Source: Christiangramia sabulilitoris (GTDB lineage: Bacteria > Bacteroidota > Bacteroidia > Flavobacteriales > Flavobacteriaceae). Taken from it: 64,000 bases of DNA. Below the pieces are notes generated by a model. It was not told the DNA's origin and searched no databases. It was given only the letters and a program-made list of their open reading frames with translations. The stretch lies in assembly GCF_007050985.1 (NCBI RefSeq), contig NZ_VHSF01000001.1:806001-870000 (forward strand), written 5' to 3'. Every line of letters begins with the position of its first letter. The first letter of the stretch is position 1. Shown piece by piece: positions 52,057-61,000 of the stretch. The translations under genes and the position numbers were made by a program.

Positions 52057-52377
52057 TTAGGCGAGATAGGTCTCGCAAGCACTAACACATTCCTTACAGG
52101 CTTTTGCACAATCCTGGCAATGCTGCGCTTCGTGTTTTCCACACTCGTCTGCACAGGCCTGGCAGATTTTTTTGCAGTATTCCACAAGACCCTGAACATC
52201 CTTATAATTGGTGGCCAGAACCTGGTTGAGAGTGGAACAGACTTCGGCACAAACTCTATCAGTTCTTATACAATCTGCCATTTTTTTAACATCGTCCTCA
52301 TCCAGACAGGCATCGGCACAATAATTACAATGATTAATACAATTCCCAAGCGCGCTTATCAACTTTTCATTTCTCAT
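52057..52377 (-). CDS. four-helix cysteine-rich copper storage protein (Csp/DUF326-like)
   Basis: The protein has 106 residues with about 14 cysteines, spaced as CxxxC or CxxC along four helices: INHCNYCADACLDEDDVKKM, DCIRTDRVCAEVCSTL, YCKKICQACADECGKHEAQH and CQDCAKACKECVSACETYLA. This is the pattern of Csp proteins, in which cysteines line the inside of a four-helix bundle and hold many Cu(I) ions. There is no signal peptide, so it is the cytosolic type. It probably buffers copper for the adjacent CopA. Confidence 0.93.
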   Translation of the reverse strand: MRNEKLISALGNCINHCNYCADACLDEDDVKKMADCIRTDRVCAEVCSTLNQVLATNYKDVQGLVEYCKKICQACADECGKHEAQHCQDCAKACKECVSACETYLA

Positions 52378-52490
52378 AACTTATAATTAATTGGTTATAT
52401 CTTAAAGTTAGAAAGACCGCGATAATTCACTTTTAAAATTATGCTAAGATGCCCGGGCATTAGAAAAAGTTTAACGCTGCCTTTTAATTA

Positions 52491-53498
52491 TTAAGAACTT
52501 TTTACATCTACCTGGTCCCAACTCCAGCCATCCTGAATTACCAGGGTTTTGAAAAATTTCCTATAAGTATCATAAGTTCCTTCAAAGGAATCTTTCCCAT
52601 CAGGTTTTAATACCAGGTCCTGCTGCTCCAGTTTGCTGATAGTCGAAACCGGTGGCATGGATTTAACCGGGGTAATATGGGTAACTTCTGAAATTACCTC
52701 AAAATAATTCTCGAAGGCTACAAACAAAGGTTTTAAATCTTCAGGATCGGGCTGATATTCTTTCTTAACCCTTTCAGTAATTATAAGCAAAGCTTCATAT
52801 AGCCTGGCTAATTGCAGAACTATGGCGTTCTTCTCTTTATTATTATGAAAATAATGGATTACCGGATAGGCCCGGTGCTGCTGGCTGTATTTTATGATCG
52901 CGTCAGATAGTGAATCGATCTTACGTATGAGGGGTTGAAAATTTTTGCCATTCCAGGAACTCAGAACAATTACCTCCGGACTGCTGCCCAGGGTGCTCAT
53001 TTTAATTCCAAGTTTACGCTGTTCGATCACAGCAGAGAGCACCGGAATAAAATATGTTACAGACATGGTGAGAAGAATAAGTCCTGTAAATGAATAAATA
53101 CTGGTCACTATCCTCCAGATATCTGCAGAAGGCACATAATCTCCCATCCCTAAGGTAGAAATACTATAACCGCTGTAGTAAACTATCTGCCAGAAATTCG
53201 CAGGTATTTTAGTTGTGGCGTCTATAATAGCTCCGTTGTATGAATACAGGATCAAAGTTAGACTAAGCCATAGAAAAAGTACCCAGATCAATGCTATGAT
53301 CAATAAAAGGATATAGCCGGCATGAGCAAGAATTTTCGACTTTCCATTACGGCCGGAGATCACCAGAAGAAATTTCCAGAAATTATGTGAAAACCTGCTG
53401 GTTAACCATCCACCTCCCTGCATGGAAAGTGTAGTCTGTATGACATCCAGTACGGTAGCGAGATACAACAGTATCCCGGCGATGAGAAGAAATAGCAT
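52491..53498 (-). CDS. two-TM potassium-channel-like protein
   Basis: The protein has 335 residues. An N-terminal helix (FLLIAGILLYLATVLDVIQT), a second near residue 65-85 and a third near 135-155 flank a pore loop. The filter region reads STLGMGDYVP (near 117-126), where the usual K-channel filter is TVGYGD. The C-terminal 180 residues are a soluble helical domain of no known family (IRKIDSLSDAIIKYSQQHRA, KKEYQPDPEDLKPLFVAFEN). It resembles the Ion_trans_2 group. Ion selectivity cannot be told, because the Tyr/Phe of the filter is changed to Met. It sits inside the metal block. Confidence 0.75.
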   Translation of the reverse strand: MLFLLIAGILLYLATVLDVIQTTLSMQGGGWLTSRFSHNFWKFLLVISGRNGKSKILAHAGYILLLIIALIWVLFLWLSLTLILYSYNGAIIDATTKIPANFWQIVYYSGYSISTLGMGDYVPSADIWRIVTSIYSFTGLILLTMSVTYFIPVLSAVIEQRKLGIKMSTLGSSPEVIVLSSWNGKNFQPLIRKIDSLSDAIIKYSQQHRAYPVIHYFHNNKEKNAIVLQLARLYEALLIITERVKKEYQPDPEDLKPLFVAFENYFEVISEVTHITPVKSMPPVSTISKLEQQDLVLKPDGKDSFEGTYDTYRKFFKTLVIQDGWSWDQVDVKSS

Positions 53499-53611
53499 AT
53501 ACCTAATTTGATTGGTTGTTCCATCAAATTAAGAATTCAGTGAAGAAGAATGTTTACAGAAATGCTAAATAATAGTTTATTAACAATTTCGATCAACTGA
53601 AAAAAAGAAGA

Positions 53612-53643
53612 ATACCTGCACCATCTTAAGATAATGCAGGTAT
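53612..53643 (-). terminator. terminator downstream of the DUF3347 lipoprotein gene
   Basis: ATACCTGCA / TGCAGGTAT perfect 9-bp stem with a 14-base loop, and a T-rich run on the minus strand. It probably ends the long HYC_CC_PP-to-DUF3347 transcript. Confidence 0.82.
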
Positions 53644-53653
53644 TTAATTTTTT

Positions 53654-54220
53654 TTACATGATTGTTTCATCCACTCTTCCGCACTTCAGCATTTTATCAC
53701 CAAAATAAGGATTCATGATCTCTTCTGAAGTAGAATACCAGTAATCTCCTTTTCCTTCAAAAGCCATAGGGCAGAATTGTTTATAGATCTTACCTGATGT
53801 AATCGCTTCCTTCAATACAGGCTCCATTGCAGCTGTTAACTCTGAAAATAGTTCCCTTTGCACATTAACATCATCTGCTCCGGCAATTTTACCCGCAACT
53901 ACCGCAATCTCAGGTTTAACCTCTGTAAGCGTTGATTGAAGACTGGCAGCTTTTTCAGCAGCAGCTACAGGATTTGTTTGAACCAATGCATCCTTCACCG
54001 CTACATACTCATCAAAAGCCTTTTTTATGGTTTCATCATTGAACGATGCCATGGCTTCCTCTGTGGATTTATGGTCTGCCGTTTTTTCTGAATGTTGATG
54101 AGGATGGTTTTCTTCAGTCACTACTTCCTTTTCCTCTTTTTTCGAGTCACCACAAGATGCAAATAACAAACTTCCTGCTATAAGACTCATGCTAATTAAA
54201 CTTCTAACTCTCCTTTTCAT
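53654..54220 (-). CDS. DUF3347 domain lipoprotein
   Basis: The protein has 188 residues. The signal MKRRVRSLISMSLIAGSLLFASC places a lipidated Cys at 23. A His-rich stretch follows (EENHPHQHSEKTADH), which could bind metal. The DUF3347 domain covers about residues 60-188: KKAFDEYVAVKDALVQTNPV, then IYKQFCPMAFEGKGDYWYST, EEIMNPYFGDKMLKCGRVDE. The FCPMAF..YFGDKMLKCG pair of cysteines and methionines is the family hallmark. The same domain ends the CusB-type adaptor just upstream, so it is likely a periplasmic metal-binding partner of the efflux pump. Confidence 0.9.
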   Translation of the reverse strand: MKRRVRSLISMSLIAGSLLFASCGDSKKEEKEVVTEENHPHQHSEKTADHKSTEEAMASFNDETIKKAFDEYVAVKDALVQTNPVAAAEKAASLQSTLTEVKPEIAVVAGKIAGADDVNVQRELFSELTAAMEPVLKEAITSGKIYKQFCPMAFEGKGDYWYSTSEEIMNPYFGDKMLKCGRVDETIM

Positions 54221-54262
54221 TTTTCTGATTATTTAATATTAGTATTTGACGTAATTAATTGT

Positions 54263-54994
54263 TTAGGTTGACACCTTCTTTTTTTTTCTCTTTTTTGGTT
54301 GTATTAATTTTCTAACTGTAGGTGAAGAAATATACCACAACAGGAAACCGCTGAGTACCGTAATAAGTCCCAATAAGGAAAAAGACCTTAGTAACATATT
54401 ATTAAAATCATCTCTTCCCTCATAATCCATGGTATGCGTCATCCAGAGAAAATCGAACCAGCGCCAGTCCCTATGCCTAACCGTGTTGAAATTACCGGTT
54501 AGTGCACCCACATAGGCCTTCAGGTTCTCATCTGTATCATAGGATATCACCCATGCCGGGAGTAACTTTTCCCTGTATTCGTGGTGTTTCCCTGTTTCAG
54601 TAATTCGTTCTATACCAGAAATCCTGAAGCCTTCTTTCATATACCTTGAGGCAATATCCAGCGCCTGTTGCTTATTTATCTCATTTATTTTCTTACCGGT
54701 AAGCGCATCCATTAAGATCCCATCATTGATATAATAATAGGGTTCCCCGGAAATTTCCTGAAGCTTCACCGAGGTGACTTTCAAAGCCGGATCCAGTTCT
54801 GTAGGGCTTTTTAGATTTGCAAAAGCCGTATGCACGGGTTGTTCTTTTTTAAATTGATCTCCATGGATCTCATCAAGATCTGTCCAGCTGAAATACAATC
54901 CACTAACGGTCCACATAATAAATTGAATCCCGATAAATAACCCCAGGTAGCGATGCGCTTTCCTGATGTTCATTGCTGTTTTTCTTTTTACCAT
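54263..54994 (-). CDS. PepSY domain membrane protein
   Basis: The protein has 243 residues. An N-terminal membrane helix (YLGLFIGIQFIMWTVSGLYF, 16-35) and a C-terminal one (LLGLITVLSGFLLWYI) flank a periplasmic region with PepSY-like segments (QALDIASRYMKEGFRISGIE, AWVISYDTDENLKAYVGALT). Conserved His residues (RKAHRYLG, RHRDWRWFDFLWMTHTMDY) resemble those of PepSY/PiuB-type membrane reductases linked to metal handling. The start at 54994 is 2 bp after the stop of the DUF305-like fragment. An alternative ATG lies 7 codons in. Confidence 0.82.
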   Translation of the reverse strand: MVKRKTAMNIRKAHRYLGLFIGIQFIMWTVSGLYFSWTDLDEIHGDQFKKEQPVHTAFANLKSPTELDPALKVTSVKLQEISGEPYYYINDGILMDALTGKKINEINKQQALDIASRYMKEGFRISGIERITETGKHHEYREKLLPAWVISYDTDENLKAYVGALTGNFNTVRHRDWRWFDFLWMTHTMDYEGRDDFNNMLLRSFSLLGLITVLSGFLLWYISSPTVRKLIQPKKRKKKKVST

Positions 54995-54996
54995 AC

Positions 54997-55086
54997 TTAT
55001 CTATCTTCCAGGCGTTTGGTCATTTTCTTCATTTCAGCGATCTCCTTTTCCTGAGCTTTAATAATATCATCAGCAAGTTTTCTTAT
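54997..55086 (-). pseudogene. 3' fragment resembling a DUF305 gene
   Basis: In the gap between the adaptor and PepSY genes one frame reads RKLADDIIKAQEKEIAEMKK, then MTKRLEDR and a stop. It is preceded by an in-frame stop and has no start codon of its own in a plausible place. DUF305 proteins typically end with a helix of the form 'ADDIIKAQEKEIAEMK', so this looks like the tail of a DUF305 gene whose front part was lost. It is too short to be sure of the family. Confidence 0.55.
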
Positions 55087-56798
55087 TTAATTTTCTTTTT
55101 CACTTCGCCACAGGTCAACATAGCTTCGCCAAAATATGGGTTCTGAATCTCTTCTTCAAGACTCAACCAGTTTGCTCCTTGATTATTATTAGCCATTGGA
55201 CAAAATTGAACATAAACGATTTCCTCAAATTCCATGTTTGAAGCCAGGGCGATCATATTTTCAGATAATACAATGAAGTGATCACGTTGATTTTCCAGGG
55301 TATCATTCTCAGAAATTGCCTGAAGCATCTTTTGAATTGTTTTTAGATGAGTAGATATCATACTACTAAAACCGGCCAAATTCATTTCTTTCAATACTGC
55401 CAAAGTTTTATAGGCGGCTGCTTTGGCCTTTTCTTTATCTGAAGCTACCAATGCATCTTTAAGCTCGAAATATTCTGCCAGGACCGGCACAAATTGTTTC
55501 TGAAAGTTTCCCGGGATCTCCATTTTCATTTCTGGATCTTCACCGGGTTTGACTTCCCGAGGGTTCATCATGGATGCTTTTCCCTGTAATTGCGCTGCTG
55601 CATCTACCGTAAATGTCCCATTAACCACGATCTCCTCACCTTTCTGCAAGCCATCCTGTACTACATATGAATCTCCCAGCGCAGGGCCTAAGGTGATCTC
55701 CCTTAGTTTAAAGCCAGCACCAGTCTCTGCGTTTTCTTTTATGTAGACTACAGACCTTTCACCAGTCCATAAAACTGCCGATTTAGGAATAACCATCTCC
55801 TGGGTTTCAGCTCCTGAAATATTATTCTTCACCAGCCCGCTTACGAACATTCCCGGTTTTAGCTTCAATTCTTTATTAGAAACCTCAATTCTGGCTGTAG
55901 CTACCCTGGTATTGTTATTCAAAAGAGGATCGATAAAATCGATTTTTCCTTCAAAGGTCTGTCCGGGTATGGATTGCACCGTGTATTCCACCATGCTTCC
56001 TTCCCTTACCCAATTAAGATCGGTCTCATAAAGATCGAAAAGTATCCAAAGCTTATCCAGATTGGCGATCTTGTACACCGGCATTCCACGTTCAAGATAA
56101 TCACCTTGTTCTGCCATTAATTCGGTTACCACTCCACTTACGTCTGCTGAGATGTGAAACCGGTCTATAGGTTCGCCTCTGCTAAGCATGCGGTCTATCT
56201 GGGCATCGCTTATTTTCCAGTTCCGAAGTTTTTGTTTGGCTGCCGCAAATAATTCCGGCTGACTCTCTTTAATTTCCTGAGCCTGCAGTAATTCTTCCTG
56301 GGCGGTTACTATGGCCGGGGAATAAATAACTGCGAGGGTTTGACCACGATTTACTTTTTCCCCGGTAAAATTCACGTTTAGTTTTTCGATCCTTCCCGGG
56401 ATATGGGTCGCCTGGGTATAAGAGTTTCTTTCATCCACCTCAACTTTACCATTAAGTCGAAGCTCTTTGGAAGCCTCACCCGTTCCTACGGTCATAGTAG
56501 AAATATTGGCAAGTTTCATGGCGTTTTCACTCAGTTTAAACATTTCGGGGTCCAAGGAATTCTCTTCGACACTAAGCGGAATAAGGTCCATCCCACAAAT
56601 AGGGCAATCTCCGGGTTCAGGCTGCCTTATCTGCGGATGCATGGAACAGGTCCAGACCTCATCCTGATTCTGAACAGAATGTGTATGTTCTTCCTCTTTG
56701 GTTTCCTTATTATTTCCACCAAAGAACAACCATCCCAATAATATTCCCCCCATGAGAATGGCCAGGCCGGTTAGTATATTTTTTTTATTCGTTTTCAT
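55083..56798 (-). CDS. CusB-type RND efflux adaptor with heavy-metal binding segment and C-terminal DUF3347 domain
   Basis: The protein has 571 residues from the ATG at 56798 (MKTNKKNILTGLAILMGGIL). The frame continues upstream without conservation. After the membrane anchor comes a metal-binding segment ([20 protein letters not shown], then GMDLI). The membrane-fusion-protein core follows: a barrel-sandwich (HIPGRIEKLNVNFTGEKVNR), an alpha-hairpin, and beta-barrel motifs (VYKIANLDKLWILFDLYETD). Residues from about 460 are a DUF3347 domain (FVPVLAEYFELKDALVASDK, VYVQFCPMANNNQGANWLSL, YFGEAMLTCGEVKKKIK). It connects the CusA-like pump with the TolC-like channel and probably hands metal over. 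It overlaps the TolC gene by 14 bp. Confidence 0.95.
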   Translation of the reverse strand: MKTNKKNILTGLAILMGGILLGWLFFGGNNKETKEEEHTHSVQNQDEVWTCSMHPQIRQPEPGDCPICGMDLIPLSVEENSLDPEMFKLSENAMKLANISTMTVGTGEASKELRLNGKVEVDERNSYTQATHIPGRIEKLNVNFTGEKVNRGQTLAVIYSPAIVTAQEELLQAQEIKESQPELFAAAKQKLRNWKISDAQIDRMLSRGEPIDRFHISADVSGVVTELMAEQGDYLERGMPVYKIANLDKLWILFDLYETDLNWVREGSMVEYTVQSIPGQTFEGKIDFIDPLLNNNTRVATARIEVSNKELKLKPGMFVSGLVKNNISGAETQEMVIPKSAVLWTGERSVVYIKENAETGAGFKLREITLGPALGDSYVVQDGLQKGEEIVVNGTFTVDAAAQLQGKASMMNPREVKPGEDPEMKMEIPGNFQKQFVPVLAEYFELKDALVASDKEKAKAAAYKTLAVLKEMNLAGFSSMISTHLKTIQKMLQAISENDTLENQRDHFIVLSENMIALASNMEFEEIVYVQFCPMANNNQGANWLSLEEEIQNPYFGEAMLTCGEVKKKIK

Positions 56799-58056
56799 CT
56801 GTATTGTTTTTAAATAATAAAAACTGAAGTTTCGCAGCAGCCTTGTAAGCATTCGCCAACGCATTTATCTTTTCGGTTTGGAACATGAGAATATCCTGAT
56901 TCATCTGCAGAACCTCCTCAAAATCTGAGCTCGCATTACTAAAGCCTGAGATCAGTAATTTATTAGCTTGTCCAGAACTTTCTATCTGTTTATCATAAAG
57001 TTCAATTAGCCGCTTCGACTTCTTTAAATTGTATGATGCCATTTCGAACTCACTTTTTAAGTCGTTGATCACAGCTTCTTTTTGCTGCACACTGGCCTGA
57101 GCCATAAGTTTTGATTCTTTGATCCTCGCATTATACTTCTTTCGGAATATGGGCAGGCTAACAGATAGCATGGGCATGATTGCATCCATTCCATTATCCG
57201 CAGGGTTCGCATCGGTGCGCCTGGCAATTATGGTATAATCAACACCCAGACCTATCATAGGCATACCCATTTTTTTTGCGACCAGCTGCTCATTTTCGAA
57301 AGCCAGTTTTTCCTTCTCCAGCATGCCTGCTTCGGGATGATCCTCAAAAGAGGCATTTTCAGCAGTGACCAAAAGTTCAGGAATATTAACCAATTCCAGG
57401 TTATCCTGGATCACAACCTCAGCATCTGCATTCCTGTTCAAAAGATAATTGAATTGCCTTTTTAATGTTTTTAGCTCTTCCTGCATCAATTCTATTCCGA
57501 TAATCGCTTCTTCCCTGTTAATATCTACTTTCACCACATTTACCATAGGCGCACTACCCGACTCAAAACGGTTCAGAGCCAGTTTTCTATAAGATTCAAG
57601 AATTTCAAGATTCTTTTGTTTCAGTTTAATTTCTTCTGAAACAGCATACATTTCAGCATAGGCAGATTTTACTTTAAGAAATAGATTCTGTTGTGTAAGC
57701 AGGTATTTCTGAAATTTAGCTTCAGCCATTAATAAGGCCGTACTCTTTTCAGCTTCCAGTTTCCCAAACCACGGAAACATTTGCATCAGGGTAAACCTGG
57801 CTTCCTGAGAACCCAGTCGTGTTTCCATCATTTGCCCGAAAGCGCTCACCGTGAGGGTAGGATCTGGCAATGCAGATACCTGGGGTGCTTTTTGAAGTGC
57901 CGCCTCAAAATTGCTGTAAGCAGCTTTCACTTCAGGGTTATTTTCTGAAGCCAGTCTCAGGTAATCTTCGATCTGCTGTGCCTTTATAATTCCACCAGTT
58001 AGGAACAGGCAAAAAAGGAACAGACCCTTTTGAATATATATTTTTAGTGTTTTCAT
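56785..58056 (-). CDS. TolC/CusC-type outer-membrane efflux protein
   Basis: The protein has 423 residues. A signal peptide ends near TGGIIKAQ, and two outer-membrane-efflux repeats follow: DYLRLASENNPEVKAAYSNF, then helical hairpins with PDPTLTVSAF and FPWFGKLEAEKSTALLMAEA, and in the second half FEDHPEAGMLEKEKLAFENE and the matching PMLSVSLPIFRKKYNARIKE. It forms the outer-membrane duct of the tripartite pump. It overlaps the pump gene by 4 bp upstream and the adaptor gene by 14 bp downstream, so the three are translated together. Confidence 0.94.
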   Translation of the reverse strand: MKTLKIYIQKGLFLFCLFLTGGIIKAQQIEDYLRLASENNPEVKAAYSNFEAALQKAPQVSALPDPTLTVSAFGQMMETRLGSQEARFTLMQMFPWFGKLEAEKSTALLMAEAKFQKYLLTQQNLFLKVKSAYAEMYAVSEEIKLKQKNLEILESYRKLALNRFESGSAPMVNVVKVDINREEAIIGIELMQEELKTLKRQFNYLLNRNADAEVVIQDNLELVNIPELLVTAENASFEDHPEAGMLEKEKLAFENEQLVAKKMGMPMIGLGVDYTIIARRTDANPADNGMDAIMPMLSVSLPIFRKKYNARIKESKLMAQASVQQKEAVINDLKSEFEMASYNLKKSKRLIELYDKQIESSGQANKLLISGFSNASSDFEEVLQMNQDILMFQTEKINALANAYKAAAKLQFLLFKNNTDENE

Positions 58057-61000
58057 GATTCGAGTCTTTCTTGTTTTTTAACCACTCCCTCTCTCCAGTA
58101 TGCCTGTAAAACAGGCACTACGAAAATGGTCATGATCTGTATGATCATTCCGCCCACGATGGGGATAGCCATTGGCACCATGATATCAGATCCTTTTCCG
58201 GTTGAGGTAAGCACAGGGAACAGAGCGATAATGGTCACCGCGGTGGTCATCATAGCCGGGCGTACCCGTTTTTTACCTGCTTCCATCACCGCATCGCGTA
58301 CATCTGGCACGGTTTGGGGCTGTCTTCTTTCGAATACCTGGTGGATATAAGTTCCCATGAGAACACCATCATCCGTGGCAATTCCGAAGAGTGCAATGAA
58401 TCCAACCCATACGGCCACACTTAAGTTCACTTCCTGCATCTGGAAAAGATCCCGCATATTAGTCCCGAAAACTCCGAAATCCATAAACCATCCCTGGCTA
58501 TATAGCCAGATCATAATGAAACCACCGGCAAAGGCTACAAATACCCCGGAAAAGTGAATAGTAGATGCAATAACGGTTTTGAATTGGAAATACAACAACA
58601 GAAATATGATAAGTAAACAAATAGGAATAAGGATAGACAAACGTTTTACCGCTCTCACCTGATTCTCATAATTTCCTGAAAACTTGTAACTCACCCCGGC
58701 CGGCACTTTTAATTCCCCGTTATCGATCTTCTCCTGAATAAAATCCTGGGCGTCATTCACCACATTCACCTCGGCATAACCATCCCTCTTATCAAAAAGC
58801 ACATAACCTACCAGGAAGGTATCTTCACTTTTTATCATTTGCGGGCCACGCACGTAATTAAGTTCGGCCAGCTCGCCTAAAGGTATTTGCGCTCCCGAAG
58901 AAGTGGGTACAAGGATTCTTTTTACGGCCTCAGGATCATCCCTTAATTCTCGCGGGTATCTCACTCTCACAGGGAAGCGTTCTCTGCCTTCTACGGTGGT
59001 GGTAATTTCCATTCCTCCAATGGCAGTTTCTATGGTTTGCTGAACATCTTCTATGCTAAGCCCGAACCTGGCTATCGCCGGCCGGTTAATATCGATTTCC
59101 AGGTATGGCTTCCCCACCACCCTGTCTGCAAATACGGCTTCAGATTTTACCGAGGGTACCTGTTTCAAAAGGTTTTCCAGCCGGATCCCAAAATCCTGAA
59201 TGGTTTTAAGATCGGGACCATACACTTTGATCCCCATGGGAGCTCTCATTCCTGTTTGCAGCATGACCAGCCTGGTCTCTATAGGCTGCAATTTTGGTGC
59301 AGAGGTGACCCCGGGCAGATTTGTACGTTGTACGATCTCATCCCAGATATCATCAGGATTATTGATATGCTCTCGCCAGTTTCGGTAATATTCCCCATCC
59401 TCATGTACTATAAGCTGCTCTTTGGAAATATTGCGCAATACCGCGGCTTCGTTAGATAACGAATCGCCAGATCTTAAGATAAACCTGTCTTCATCATCTA
59501 CCTTAAATTTCAGAGGTTTTCCACTTTCAGATAGAATATATTCGGGCTTATAATTGATCACATTTTCAAACATGGACACCGGAGCAGGATCCAGCGCACT
59601 TTCAATACGACCAAGTTTTCCAACAGAAATTTCTACTTCCGGAATGTTGGTCACCGCAATATCCAGTTGCTGTACCACCTGTTTGGAATATTCCACCCCG
59701 GCATGAGGCATAGTGGTAGGCATTAAAAGAAAACTCCCTTCATTTAATGCGGGCATAAATTCTTTTCCCACACCAGGGAAGCTGTGGCTTAATCCAGACC
59801 AGACCTTCGATTTTTTAATGTTCCAACCCACCTGGTCGAAACCGGTAGCCACAAAACCGAATATTTTAGGAAAACCAAGCCATATCATCAATCCGAAGAA
59901 AATGGTTATGACTGGCAGGAATAAAAATTTCCCTTTATTGGTTAAACACCAATTTAGGATAGGTTCATAAAATTTCACCACGGCCATCAGCAAAACCAAT
60001 GTGATCGCCAGCAAAATGATCACAAATACATAATTGGAGATAATACTTTTCTGAAATCCTAAAGGCATCCATTCTTCAGCCAGGAACAACAGCGTTACTG
60101 CCAGGGTGATAGTTAAAGTGATCTTGTCTGAATAGCGCCCCAGAAATTCAGGGTTTTTATCTTCAAATAATTTCACGAGACCTATAAGTGTGAGCGCCAA
60201 AGGCAACCAGAAAGAAAATATTAGTGCCAGGATAATCCCGGAGACGATCAGAACGATAATCCAGATCTTCCGGCTTTTTTCTTTACCGACCTTTAAATTG
60301 AAAGTATAATAGGATAACATCGGCAGTACAAAGACACCAACGATGAAAGCGGCGGCAATGGCAAAGGTTTTAGTAAAGGCCAGTGGACGGAACAATTTCC
60401 CTTCAGCATTTTCCATAAAGAATACAGGAATAAAGCTAACAATGGTAGTAAGTAGTGCGGTCGTTATAGCCGGGGCTACTTCAACCGTGGCAGCATATAT
60501 AACTTCCAGTAATTTTTTGCCGCGGGCATTCTTATTTTCAGGCATTTCCAGCCAGCGTATGGTATTTTCAACGAATACTATTCCCACATCTACCATGACT
60601 CCAATAGCAATGGCAATCCCCGAAAGGGCTACCACGTTCGCGTCTATGCCAAAATAGCGCATGGCTATAAAGGTCATTAAGACCGCTACGGGTAATAAAC
60701 TTGAGATGAGTACTGATGCCCTGAGATTTAAAACCAGTACGATTATCACTATAATACTTATTAATATCTCGTGTGATAAAGCCAGTTCCAGGGTACCAAT
60801 GGTCTCATTGATAAGCTGCGTACGATCATAGAACGGCACAATGGTAAGTTTGGATTCCGTTCCATCCTGGAGAGTTTTAGTAGGTAAACCCGTCGAAATT
60901 TCAGTGATCTTTTCTTTTACATTTTTAATCACCTGTAAAGGATTGGAACCGTAGCGGGCAACCACTACTCCACCGGCAACCTCAGCACCACCTTTGTCCA

